Below are positions 7,838 to 16,046 of a DNA stretch of 64,000 nt, in pieces. Made by a program: the position numbers and the translations under genes. The stretch comes from Pararhizobium sp. Lineage in GTDB: Bacteria; Pseudomonadota; Alphaproteobacteria; Rhizobiales; Rhizobiaceae. Within the stretch, counting starts at the first letter, position 1, and each line of letters begins with the position of its first letter. The notes below the pieces were generated by a model. It had not been told where the DNA came from, ran no database searches, and saw nothing but the letters and a program-made list of their open reading frames with translations. Location of the stretch: the NCBI GenBank assembly GCA_030655075.1, contig JAURWE010000046.1, positions 280,717 through 344,716 of the forward strand, given 5' to 3'.

Positions 7838-8644
7838 TCACTTAAAGGCAAGGGTCGTCTGCATGCTGCGACCACCGGCAACCGTCACCAGCATCGCCGT
7901 TCCGGCTGATGGTGCTTGCTTGCCGTTTTCGCTGAGAACAGGCAGGTCTGCGGTGAGCTGGGTACCCGTAACGGAAACATTTTCCGGAGCACCGAAACGC
8001 ACGGCGCCAGCGCCGGTGACGAACAGGTCCGGCGGGCTGCCATCGCTGATCTCTGGGATGGTCAGCACGACCCGCACCCGCGATGTTGCTGCGTCGAAAT
8101 CGGCCGATTGCAGCGTAAAATCAGCCGATGGCTGTTCCGGCAGGGCGGAGCCCGCGCGCCGGATAGCGACCTTTTCGAGCGGGCTCGCTTCTTCGCCCGG
8201 CTTAAGGTCCAGTGACAGTTCACCCTGAACCGGAATGCAGATATCCTTGCAGATACCCAGAAACACCGACAACCGGATTGAGGCGCTTGTGCCGGTGCTT
8301 TTCAGCGTCAGCGGAAAGGCCACAGGTTCATCATAGCCGAAATAGCGCACGACGCCGTCATCAAAACGTTTCGGCGCAGGAAACCGGACCTCGGAAATCG
8401 TGGTGTTGCCGGTGTCCTGTGCGGTCACCTGCGGAGGAATGCCGCTTTCACCCGGATCGATCCAGTAGGTCTTCCAACCGTCTTTGAGCCTGATCTGCAG
8501 GATGGCCTGAATGGTGCCGCTCGCGTCCGGCGCCCCCGCCACCAGCCGGACATCGCCGCCTTGCGAGCTGATCCAGCCGGATGCCGCCGCCTGTGCGAAG
8601 CTCGCCGGAAGCCAGAGGAGGATAAAAACTGCGATGCGCCACAT
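7838..8644 (-). CDS. Secreted DsbD N-terminal-domain-like protein
   Basis: A 268-residue protein with a signal peptide (MWRIAVFILLWLPASFAQA) and an immunoglobulin-like periplasmic domain resembling the N-terminal module of thiol:disulfide interchange protein DsbD (PF11412-like). A cysteine pair in FLGICKDICIPVQGEL matches the redox pair of that module, and KDGWKTYWIDPGESGIPP and YFGYDEPVAFPL are typical of the family. There is no transmembrane or thioredoxin part, so any electron donor would have to be encoded elsewhere. It probably acts in periplasmic thiol chemistry; substrate unknown. Confidence 0.8.
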   Translation of the reverse strand: MWRIAVFILLWLPASFAQAAASGWISSQGGDVRLVAGAPDASGTIQAILQIRLKDGWKTYWIDPGESGIPPQVTAQDTGNTTISEVRFPAPKRFDDGVVRYFGYDEPVAFPLTLKSTGTSASIRLSVFLGICKDICIPVQGELSLDLKPGEEASPLEKVAIRRAGSALPEQPSADFTLQSADFDAATSRVRVVLTIPEISDGSPPDLFVTGAGAVRFGAPENVSVTGTQLTADLPVLSENGKQAPSAGTAMLVTVAGGRSMQTTLAFK

Positions 8645-8822
8645 GACAGGCTGGTTCCTTGCCGGTTTACACCCGAAGCCATATCCGCTGTCTGTGGCGG
8701 TTTCCAGCCATGGCGGCGGCGACGCCGTTCATATTCAGGTGATCGCCCCCTAGTTAAATTTCGTTAGAAAAAATTTCGGCCCGGCGCTTTTCATTTGGCG
8801 GCGAGTTGGTAGGCTGTCTCTC

Positions 8823-9431
8823 ATGATGCCGATATCGACGTTGCACAGCAAACGTGAGCGCGGATTGCTTGACGGTCAGTTCCTGATCGCCATGCCCGGA
8901 ATGTTTGACAGCAGCTTTGCCCGCACCGTCGTCTATGTTTGCGCTCATTCTGCCGATGGCGCCATGGGCTTCGTGATCAACAGACCCCAGACCCTGACCT
9001 TCGCCGATGTGCTTCTGCATCTCAAGCTGATGGGCGAGCAGGAGATCATTCGTCTGCCGGAAAGCACCCGCGATCTGCAGATCCAGGCGGGCGGCCCGGT
9101 GGAAAGCGGCCGCGGCTTCGTGCTGCATTCGGACGATTATCTCAGCGAATCCAGCATTCCCGTCAGCGACGATATCTGCCTCACGGCAACGCTGGATATT
9201 GTGCGCGCTCTGTCGAAAGGCCGGGGGCCGAGCCGTGCCATGATGATGCTGGGTTACGCCGGCTGGGGTGCCGGGCAGCTGGAAGAAGAGATCGGCAACA
9301 ACGGCTGGCTCAACTGCCCCGCCAGCGAAGAGCTGATTTTCGACCGCAGCATTCCCGACAAATATGACCGGGCTCTCGCCCTGATGGGTGTCTCGCCCGC
9401 CATGTTGTCGACCGAAGCCGGCCATGCCTGA
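8823..9431 (+). CDS. YqgE/AlgH family protein (UPF0301)
   Basis: A 202-residue cytosolic protein with the family hallmarks LDGQFLIAMPGMFDSSFARTV, GAMGFVINRP, GGPVESGRGFVLH and GYAGWGAGQLEEEI. Members are conserved across proteobacteria; AlgH has been linked to regulation of alginate genes in Pseudomonas, but the molecular function is unsettled. Two adjacent ATGs (8823 and 8826) could serve as start. In this window it lies just upstream of the csbD gene with its own stress promoter, and so is probably transcribed separately. Confidence 0.9.
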   Translation: MMPISTLHSKRERGLLDGQFLIAMPGMFDSSFARTVVYVCAHSADGAMGFVINRPQTLTFADVLLHLKLMGEQEIIRLPESTRDLQIQAGGPVESGRGFVLHSDDYLSESSIPVSDDICLTATLDIVRALSKGRGPSRAMMMLGYAGWGAGQLEEEIGNNGWLNCPASEELIFDRSIPDKYDRALALMGVSPAMLSTEAGHA

Positions 9432-9467
9432 TCTTCCTTTTCATCGTCTATTTCGGTGAAATTCGCC

Positions 9468-9492
9468 GGAACTTTTACCTTCCTGTCCCGTT
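9468..9492 (+). promoter_or_regulatory. EcfG-type general stress promoter for csbD
   Basis: GGAAC at 9468–9472 and CGTT at 9489–9492 are separated by exactly 16 bases, matching the alphaproteobacterial EcfG consensus GGAAC-N16/17-CGTT. The predicted transcript would start about 50 bases before the CsbD ATG. CsbD-like genes are commonly stress-induced, which fits. Confidence 0.75.
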
Positions 9493-9551
9493 TTCTGTCT
9501 GCAAACGCGGCAAACGCGCCGCTATTTCCGGATTTACCAAGGAGAACGACG

Positions 9552-9743
9552 ATGGGTAGCACATCCGACAAGGTCTCGGGCACGGCAAACGAACTCGCAG
9601 GCAAGGCCAAGAAGGCTGTCGGTAAAGCCACCGACAATCCCAAGCTGCACGCCGAAGGTGCCGGCCAGGAAGCCAAGGGTAAAGTCCAGAAGGCATCCGG
9701 CAAGGCGAAGGACGCGCTGAAAGGCGCCGTCGATCGTCTCTGA
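9552..9743 (+). CDS. CsbD family stress-response protein
   Basis: A 63-residue, highly charged, lysine- and alanine-rich protein matching the CsbD fold: MGSTSDKVSGTANELAGKAKK, then a second similar segment GAGQEAKGKVQKASGKAKDAL. CsbD-like proteins are abundant under general stress but have no known activity. The ATG at 9552 follows AAGGAG by nine bases; the open frame upstream is not part of the protein. It is placed directly behind an EcfG-type promoter and in front of a hairpin terminator, so it looks like a single-gene stress unit. Confidence 0.93.
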   Translation: MGSTSDKVSGTANELAGKAKKAVGKATDNPKLHAEGAGQEAKGKVQKASGKAKDALKGAVDRL

Positions 9744-9856
9744 TCAATTTCTCTTGCTTGCGGTGACAGGGCGCTGAACGTCCACCATCCGCAGGCGACC
9801 ACGTGCGCAGCCAGTTTTTACCTGACGGGTTCAACTAGGTAGAAGCTTGCGCCGAG

Positions 9857-9888
9857 TGCCCGCCAACCCTTCGTGGTGGCGGGCATTT
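9857..9888 (+). terminator. Hairpin terminator downstream of csbD
   Basis: TGCCCGCCA and TGGCGGGCA form a perfect 9-bp stem with an 11-nt loop, followed by a short T run (TTTCC). It lies about 115 bases after the csbD stop and before the metallopeptidase gene. The T tract is weak, hence moderate confidence. Confidence 0.55.
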
Positions 9889-9962
9889 CCATGACATGGA
9901 CATACGCATCATATATGTGACGACTGCTGCGGTTCGGGACCGCTGGCAAACGAGGGTTTTCA

Positions 9963-11024
9963 ATGAGACTTTTTCAGTGCGACAATTGTGGGCAGCCGGT
10001 TCACTTTGACAACCGCGCCTGCATGAATTGCGGCGACCGGCTGGGCTTCATTGCCGAAACGGCCTCCATCCATGCCCTTGTGCCCGTGGGGAATAATCTC
10101 TGGGAAATCCGCAACAAACCCGGCCAGCAGCGCTATTTCTGCGCCAATGCCAACCTTGATATCTGCAACTGGACGCAGGCACCCGGCAACAAGGATGGTT
10201 ATTGCGAGGCTTGCCATTTCAACCGTACGGTGCCGGTCACCAACACGGAAGAGGGCATTTCGCGCTGGAACAAAATCGGCCAGGCGCAGCGGCACCTGTT
10301 CTATTCGCTGATCCGCTGGAACCTGCCGCGGCCGGATCGGGTCAAAGACCCCGTCAACGGTCTGGTCTTCGACTTTCTGGCCGACGAGACAGGTGCTGAT
10401 GGCCTGATCGTGCCTGCCATGACCGGTCACGAGGATGGGCTGATCAGCCTGCGCGCGGCCGAGGCCGACGATGCCGTACGCGAATATGTGCGTGTCTCCA
10501 TGCGCGAACCCTATCGTACCCTGCTCGGCCATTTCCGCCACGAGGTCGGCCATTTCTACTGGGCCCAGCTTGTACGCGATGAAAAGGTACTGGCCGAGGC
10601 ACGGGCGCTGTTCGGCGACGAACGGGCCGATTATGCCGCTGCCCTGCGCAAGAATTATGAAAACGGACCGCCGGTCAACTGGCAGAGCCAGTTTATCAGC
10701 AGCTACGCCAGCTCGCATCCATCAGAGGATTTTGCCGAGTGCTGGGCCCATTATTTCCATATCGTCGACACACTGGAGACGGCGCGGTCCTTCGGCCTGT
10801 CGATCGAGCCGGCCGCCCACCACCAGCTTGATGCCGAGGTGACATTCGATCCCTACAAGGCACCCAATGCCCAGAGGCTCGCCGATGCCTGGATCCCCTT
10901 GAGCGTTGCCATCAACAGCATCCAGCGCTCCATGGGCCAGCGCGACAGCTACCCCTTCGTGCTCTCGCCACCGGTGATCAAGAAGCTGGATTTTATAAAT
11001 CGGTTGATTTTGAGGAAGTCGTGA
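9963..11024 (+). CDS. Zinc-ribbon putative zinc-binding metallopeptidase
   Basis: A 353-residue protein with an N-terminal zinc ribbon (FQCDNCGQPVHFDNRACMNCG, with a second set of cysteines in YFCAN…CNW…GYCEACHF) and a metallopeptidase-like core carrying HEVGH at about 193–197 and the downstream HPSEDFAECWAHYFH helix that would supply further ligands. It matches the alphaproteobacterial 'putative zinc-binding peptidase' family (DUF2248/Peptidase_Mx-like). No signal peptide or membrane helix is seen, so it is predicted cytosolic. Substrate is unknown. A GAGG lies upstream of the ATG. It is convergent with the GGDEF/EAL gene. Confidence 0.85.
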   Translation: MRLFQCDNCGQPVHFDNRACMNCGDRLGFIAETASIHALVPVGNNLWEIRNKPGQQRYFCANANLDICNWTQAPGNKDGYCEACHFNRTVPVTNTEEGISRWNKIGQAQRHLFYSLIRWNLPRPDRVKDPVNGLVFDFLADETGADGLIVPAMTGHEDGLISLRAAEADDAVREYVRVSMREPYRTLLGHFRHEVGHFYWAQLVRDEKVLAEARALFGDERADYAAALRKNYENGPPVNWQSQFISSYASSHPSEDFAECWAHYFHIVDTLETARSFGLSIEPAAHHQLDAEVTFDPYKAPNAQRLADAWIPLSVAINSIQRSMGQRDSYPFVLSPPVIKKLDFINRLILRKS

Positions 11025-11095
11025 ATAGTGATTAGTCGGTAGTGATTAGGAGTCGTGTCCACAAACAATGATGTCCTACTACTCACTACTAAGCC
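11022..11095. repeat. Small TAGTGATTAG-type repeat cluster between convergent genes
   Basis: Two direct copies of AGTGATTAG (11028 and 11041) face an imperfect inverted copy (CTACTACTCACTACTA at about 11077–11092). Together they form a long imperfect hairpin between the metallopeptidase and the GGDEF/EAL gene, and the right arm approaches the latter's stop. Similar short tag repeats occur in rhizobial intergenic regions; they may act in transcript ending. The boundary is approximate. Confidence 0.45.
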
Positions 11096-13998
11096 CTTTT
11101 CATCAATGGAAACCGTTCCTTCAACAGCCGCTGCACCGAATCCGAGCCGATCGGAGGGCCGAAGAGGAAGCTCTGGCCGAAGTCGCAGCCCATCTTGGCG
11201 AGTTCGATGGCGTCTTCTTCCGATTCGATGCCTTCAGCCACCACCTGCATGTCGAGTTCGCGCGCCATCGTCACGACGGAGCGCAGCAGGATCGAACGCT
11301 TGTCACTGGTGTCGCGCACCAGCGACTTGTCGATCTTGATCGTGTCGAAGGGGAAACGGGTGAGATACGCAAGTGACGAATGGCCGGTGCCGAAATCATC
11401 AAGCGCCAGCTTCAGTCCGGCTTCCTTGATCTTGGCCAGCACCAGTCGCGCCTGTTCCGGCTGCTCCATGACGACGGATTCGGTGAGCTCGATCTTGATC
11501 TTGCCAGGCTCGCAGCGCGTCTTGTTCAAGACGGCGCGCAGGTCGTTGTAGAGCTCGTGGTTCAGCAGTTGGGCGCTCGACAGATTGACCGAGACGAAGA
11601 TCGGCAGATTGCCGGCAATCGCCTGCCAGTCCATCAGGTCGGAGGCGGCCCGCTCGAAGGCGAACATGCCGAGCTGGTTGATCAGATCGGAAGTCTCTGC
11701 GATCGGAATGAATTCGGTCGGCGAAATGTTGCCGCGCTTCGGATGGTCCCAGCGCATCAGCGCCTCGAACCCGGCGATTTCCGCATCCACCAGCCGCACG
11801 ATCGGTTGATAGACCAGGAACAGCTCCTTGCGCTCGATCGCCCGGCGCAGGTCCGTTTCCAGCTGCAGCCTGTCGGTTCCCGTCGAGCGGAAGGCGGGCC
11901 GGAACGGCTCGACGCGGTTGCCGCCGGCCTTTTTCGCCCGGTACATGGCCAGTTCCGCATCGGCCAGAAGGCCCGTGGCGCTTTCCTGCTGATCGACCCA
12001 GGACACAAGGCCGATGGACGCGGTCAGAACGATTTCGCGATTGGCGAAATTGAGCGGCACCATGATCGCCTTGCTCACCGCTTCGGCAAAATCCGCCACC
12101 TTGGCCGTGTCGCGCTCCGACATCAGGATCAGGCCGAACTGGTCGCCGCCGAGCCGCGCCAGCGTGTCCTGCGGTTTCAGAAGGCGGCGCAGGCGGCGGG
12201 TGAGTGCGATCAGGATATTGTCGCCGGCCGCGATGCCGAGACTGTCGTTGACAAGTTTGTAACGGTCGATGTCGATGGCCAGGACTGTCGGCCGCACCGT
12301 GTCGCCGTTCGGCGCCAGAGCCAGCACAGCCTGCAGGCGGTCGAGAAAGATCTGCCGGTTCGGCAGGCCGGTCAGATTGTCGTGCAGCGCGTCGTGCAGC
12401 AGCCGGTCGATCGAATTCTTCTGCTCGGTAATGTCAATGATCGTGCCGACGCAGCGGATGATTTCGCCGGTGGCGCCGAGAACCGGACGGGCCCGGATCG
12501 ACAGCCAGTGGTAATGGCCGTCTTCGGCCCGCACCCGGAATTCGTGGTTGAGGCGGCCGCGGCGGTGCTCGAGCAGCACGTCGAGCGTGGCGCGGAACCG
12601 GTCGCGGTCATCTGGATGCAGCCGCGGCAGCCAGTTGCGCGCCGGCCCGTGCATCATGCCTGGCGACAGGCCGAGCTGGCCGGAAATGTCCGGAATGGTC
12701 ACGACGCGGTCGCGGGTGACATCCCAGTCCCAGACCGTATCGCCCGAACCGGTCAGCGCCAGCGACTGCCGCTCCAGGTCGGAAAACAGGCCCTGGCTGT
12801 AGGCGCCACCGGCAAAGGCGTGCTGCATGACGGTGAAGCCGATGAGCAGCACGATCAGCACAAGACCGCCGCCCAGCGCCGGTTGGATGATGTCGTTGTC
12901 AAGCTTGCCGGTAACGGTCAGCCAGGCGCCGAACAGCCACACGATGATCAGCGCCCAGGCAGGCACCAGCAGGATCGCCCGGTCGTAGCGGTTGAAGCCG
13001 AGATAGATGATCAGCACGATGCCGAGCGAGGCTGTCAGCGCGAAGGACAGCCGCGCGATCCCGGCGGCTATCGAAGGATCGTAGATGGCAACGCCGAACA
13101 GGAGACCGAGACCCATGATCCACACCAGCGTCACGTAGCTCAGGTGCTGGTGCCAGCGGTTGAGATTGAGATAGGTGAACAGGAAGATCACCAGTCCCGC
13201 CGCCAGAAACACTTCCGCACCGGCCCGCCATATTCGCTCGTCACCGGCGGTGATGCTGATCAGCTTCGACAGGAAGCCGAAATCGACGCAGATATAGGCG
13301 AGAACCGCCCAGGCAAGCGCCGCCGTTGCCGGTAGCATCGACGTGCCCTTGACCACGAAGAGAATGGTGAGGAACACGGCCAAAAGGCCGGCAATGCCGA
13401 GCACGATACCGCGGTAAAGCGTGAACGCGTTGACGGTGTCCTTGTAGGCGTCCGGTTCCCACAGATACATCTGCGGCAGGTCGGGCGAGGCGAGTTCGGC
13501 GACGAACGTGATGACCGAGCCGGGGTTCAGCGTGATGCGGAAGACATCGGCCTCTTCGCTCGGCTGCCGGTCGAGCGCAAAACCTTCGCTCGGCGTGATC
13601 GACAAAATACGCTGCGATCCGAGGTCGGGCCAGAACAGGTTGGATTTCACCAGACGGAAATGCGGCGCGACGATCACGCGCTCAAGCTGCTCTTCCGAAA
13701 CGTTGGCCAGCGCAAAAACCGCCCAGTCGCCCTGATGGTTCTCGGTCGAGGAGCGTACCTCAATACGGCGCACAATACCATCCGTGCCGGGAGCGGTGGA
13801 GACCTGGAAAGCCTCGCCGCGCCCCGAATAGATTTCCGTGGTGGCGGTGAGGTCGAGGGCGGTGTCTTCGCGTGAAATCTTCACCGGTTCTGCGGCTCGG
13901 GCCTGCCCGGTGCCGAACACGGCCAGCAGCGCCATGACGGCAAGCATCGGCGCAAGCAGCCAACGGGCCGGCAACCTGAACGGCGGGAAAAATGTCAT
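11089..13998 (-). CDS. Membrane GGDEF–EAL protein with PAS domain and degenerate GGDQF site
   Basis: A 969-residue cyclic-di-GMP protein. Order: signal-anchor (about 10–35), a periplasmic domain (about 36–185), seven to eight transmembrane helices (about 190–400), a PAS domain with PAC motif (about 420–540, ending GTIIDITEQK), a GGDEF domain (about 545–700) and an EAL domain (about 715–960). The diguanylate cyclase site reads LARLGGDQFGL, Glu replaced by Gln, so synthesis is probably lost. The EAL side keeps EALMRW, the NLS segment, ELTES and LDDFGTGHSSL, so it should be a phosphodiesterase. Its ATG overlaps the stop of the GNAT gene (ATGA), indicating co-translation. Confidence 0.9.
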   Translation of the reverse strand: MTFFPPFRLPARWLLAPMLAVMALLAVFGTGQARAAEPVKISREDTALDLTATTEIYSGRGEAFQVSTAPGTDGIVRRIEVRSSTENHQGDWAVFALANVSEEQLERVIVAPHFRLVKSNLFWPDLGSQRILSITPSEGFALDRQPSEEADVFRITLNPGSVITFVAELASPDLPQMYLWEPDAYKDTVNAFTLYRGIVLGIAGLLAVFLTILFVVKGTSMLPATAALAWAVLAYICVDFGFLSKLISITAGDERIWRAGAEVFLAAGLVIFLFTYLNLNRWHQHLSYVTLVWIMGLGLLFGVAIYDPSIAAGIARLSFALTASLGIVLIIYLGFNRYDRAILLVPAWALIIVWLFGAWLTVTGKLDNDIIQPALGGGLVLIVLLIGFTVMQHAFAGGAYSQGLFSDLERQSLALTGSGDTVWDWDVTRDRVVTIPDISGQLGLSPGMMHGPARNWLPRLHPDDRDRFRATLDVLLEHRRGRLNHEFRVRAEDGHYHWLSIRARPVLGATGEIIRCVGTIIDITEQKNSIDRLLHDALHDNLTGLPNRQIFLDRLQAVLALAPNGDTVRPTVLAIDIDRYKLVNDSLGIAAGDNILIALTRRLRRLLKPQDTLARLGGDQFGLILMSERDTAKVADFAEAVSKAIMVPLNFANREIVLTASIGLVSWVDQQESATGLLADAELAMYRAKKAGGNRVEPFRPAFRSTGTDRLQLETDLRRAIERKELFLVYQPIVRLVDAEIAGFEALMRWDHPKRGNISPTEFIPIAETSDLINQLGMFAFERAASDLMDWQAIAGNLPIFVSVNLSSAQLLNHELYNDLRAVLNKTRCEPGKIKIELTESVVMEQPEQARLVLAKIKEAGLKLALDDFGTGHSSLAYLTRFPFDTIKIDKSLVRDTSDKRSILLRSVVTMARELDMQVVAEGIESEEDAIELAKMGCDFGQSFLFGPPIGSDSVQRLLKERFPLMKRA

Positions 13999-14609
13999 TC
14001 GGTATTCACAGTCCTGTTCGGTTGAATATCCCGCTCCAACAGGGAAAAAATGACGTGGTCACGCCATTCGCCGTTGATCTTGAGATACTCCCTTAGATAG
14101 CCCTCGCGCTGAAAACCGGCCTTTTCAAGGAGGCGGATGCTTCTGCGGTTCTCCGGAATACAGGCTGCTTCGATACGGTGCAACTGAAGGACCGTAAAGA
14201 TGTAGGGGATGGTTAGTTTCAGGCCGGCCAGCATATGCCCCTGGCCGGCATGTTTCTCGCCCATCCAGTAGCCGATCGTGCAGCCTTGTGCCGCGCCGCG
14301 CCGGATATAGCCGGCGGTGATGCCGCCCAGAAGCACATCATGGTCCCGGTCGAACAGGAACAGCGGAACGGCCTGGCCGGAGGAAAATTCCTGCTCGTTG
14401 CGGATGACGCGGCTGCGGAATGCACTCTCGGTCATCTCGTCGGCGCGCCAGACTGGCTCCCAGGGTTCGAGAAAGGGCCGGCTCTCGGAGCGCAGCCGAT
14501 ACCATTGCGAATAATCGGACTGGCGGGGCAATCTCAGAAGATGTGTACCGCTGGCAAGTTCCAGCGGACCCGGTTGCCTGGACAGGAACCGGAACATCGA
14601 TCTGGCCAT
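13995..14609 (-). CDS. GNAT family N-acetyltransferase, RimJ/RimL-like
   Basis: A 204-residue acetyltransferase resembling RimJ: LLRLPRQSDYSQWYRLR near the start, GYWMGEKHAGQGHMLAGL as the acetyl-CoA-binding motif A, and the typical ENRRSIRLLEKAGFQREGYL segment near the C-terminus. RimJ-type enzymes acetylate protein N-termini, but the substrate cannot be assigned here. The start is placed at the ATG at 14609 (MARSMFRFLSRQPGP); the open frame upstream reaches 14678. It overlaps the following GGDEF/EAL gene by four bases. Confidence 0.88.
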   Translation of the reverse strand: MARSMFRFLSRQPGPLELASGTHLLRLPRQSDYSQWYRLRSESRPFLEPWEPVWRADEMTESAFRSRVIRNEQEFSSGQAVPLFLFDRDHDVLLGGITAGYIRRGAAQGCTIGYWMGEKHAGQGHMLAGLKLTIPYIFTVLQLHRIEAACIPENRRSIRLLEKAGFQREGYLREYLKINGEWRDHVIFSLLERDIQPNRTVNTE

Positions 14610-14727
14610 CAAACCCTCCCGGCATGCGGTGCCATTGCCCAAAGTGTGATCATACGCGTCCGGCCGCAGCGACGTCAAATCAGCGGGCCAGCTGACGAGC
14701 GGGGAAGGGGTGCAGGCCGAGCCCGGC

Positions 14728-16026
14728 TCAGCCGTTGACGGCCTTCTGAGGCGCGGCTTTGATCGACAGCGAGGAGACGATGTCGGTCATCGAGGCCAGC
14801 TGTTCGACGGGGCCGATGGCCGAAAGCGTCGGCACCGTGTCGAAGAACAGGCGTCCGGCCAGATCGGTCAGCCGCTCGGTCGTGATGCCGGACAGCCGGT
14901 CCATCAGTTCCTCGTTCGGGATCGTCCGGCCATAGAGCATCATCTGCCGGGCGATCTGTCCGGCACGGGCCGCCGGGCTTTCCTGTCCCATCAGCATCTG
15001 GGCGCGGATCTGGACACGGGCCCGGTCGATTTCCTGCTGCTCGATCCTGTCGGACGCCTTGCGCAGTTCGTCGATGATCACAGGCACCAGCTCCGGCAGG
15101 TTTTCACCGCCCGTCGCCGCATGGATGCCGAAAATGCCGGTGTCGGAAAAGCCCCAGTGGAAGGCATAGACCGAATAACACAGGCCGCGATGCTCGCGCA
15201 CTTCCTGGAACAGGCGTGAAGACATGCCGCCGCCGAGAATGTTGGCGAGGATCTGCGAACAGTAGAAATCGCGGGCGTGATAGGCCTTGCCCTCGAAGCC
15301 GAGCAGAACCTGCGCGTCCATCAGGTCGCGCGTTTCGCGCACCTCGCCGCCGGTATAGTGGGCAGCGTCCATGACCGGTGGAGCTGACGGCGCTTCCGGC
15401 AGGCTGGCGAAACGCTCTTCCGTCTGGCGAACGAAGCTCTCATGATCGATCGCACCGGCACCGACGACGAACATGCGGTCCGTCGTATAGTTGCGACCGA
15501 GATAATGGCGGATTTCATCGGGAGAAAAGGAAAGAACCGTTTCCGGTGTTCCCAGGATCGGCCGGCCGATCGTCTGGTCGTGGAAGGCGGTTTCGGCAAA
15601 CTTGTCGAAGACGACATCGTCGGGTGTGTCGCTGGCAGCGCCGATTTCCTGCAGGATAACCTGCTGTTCGCGCCGCAGCTCTTCCTCGTCGAAGCTGGAC
15701 TCGGTCAGGATGTCGGCGAGGATATCGACCGCAAGCGGCACGTCATCCCTGAGCACGCGGGCATAGTAGGATGTCGTTTCGGTCGAGGTGGCGGCGTTGA
15801 CCTCGCCACCGACATTCTCGATCTCTTCGGCGATCTGCCGTGCGGTGCGGCGGCCTGTTCCCTTGAAAGCCATGTGTTCAAGCAGATGGGCAATGCCATG
15901 CTCGTTGGCCGTCTCGTTTCGGGAGCCCGATTTTATCCATACGCCGAGAGCAACGCTCTCAAGGTGGGGCATGTTTTCGGTTACCACCGTCAACCCGGAT
16001 TTGAGCCGGGTGCACTCAACTTTCAT
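14728..16026 (-). CDS. M16 family zinc peptidase (processing-peptidase-like)
   Basis: A 432-residue pitrilysin-family peptidase, the one resembling the mitochondrial processing peptidase beta subunit. The inverted zinc motif HxxEH is at about 47–51 (AHLLEH) with the downstream Glu-rich helix (EELRREQQVILQEI) supplying the third ligand, followed by the inactive-half features GGGMSSRLFQEVREHRGLCYSV. It is predicted cytosolic or periplasm-associated without a clear signal peptide. Two ATGs (16029, 16026) are adjacent; the second gives the usual MKVECTRL start. The thrC stop lies 18 bases upstream, so the two are probably one transcript, a common rhizobial pairing. Confidence 0.94.
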   Translation of the reverse strand: MKVECTRLKSGLTVVTENMPHLESVALGVWIKSGSRNETANEHGIAHLLEHMAFKGTGRRTARQIAEEIENVGGEVNAATSTETTSYYARVLRDDVPLAVDILADILTESSFDEEELRREQQVILQEIGAASDTPDDVVFDKFAETAFHDQTIGRPILGTPETVLSFSPDEIRHYLGRNYTTDRMFVVGAGAIDHESFVRQTEERFASLPEAPSAPPVMDAAHYTGGEVRETRDLMDAQVLLGFEGKAYHARDFYCSQILANILGGGMSSRLFQEVREHRGLCYSVYAFHWGFSDTGIFGIHAATGGENLPELVPVIIDELRKASDRIEQQEIDRARVQIRAQMLMGQESPAARAGQIARQMMLYGRTIPNEELMDRLSGITTERLTDLAGRLFFDTVPTLSAIGPVEQLASMTDIVSSLSIKAAPQKAVNG

Positions 16027-16046
16027 CATTCGTCTTTCTGCGATCG

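Noticed and set aside
11380..13335. A 651-codon plus-strand open frame
   Set aside because: Antisense of the GGDEF/EAL gene.
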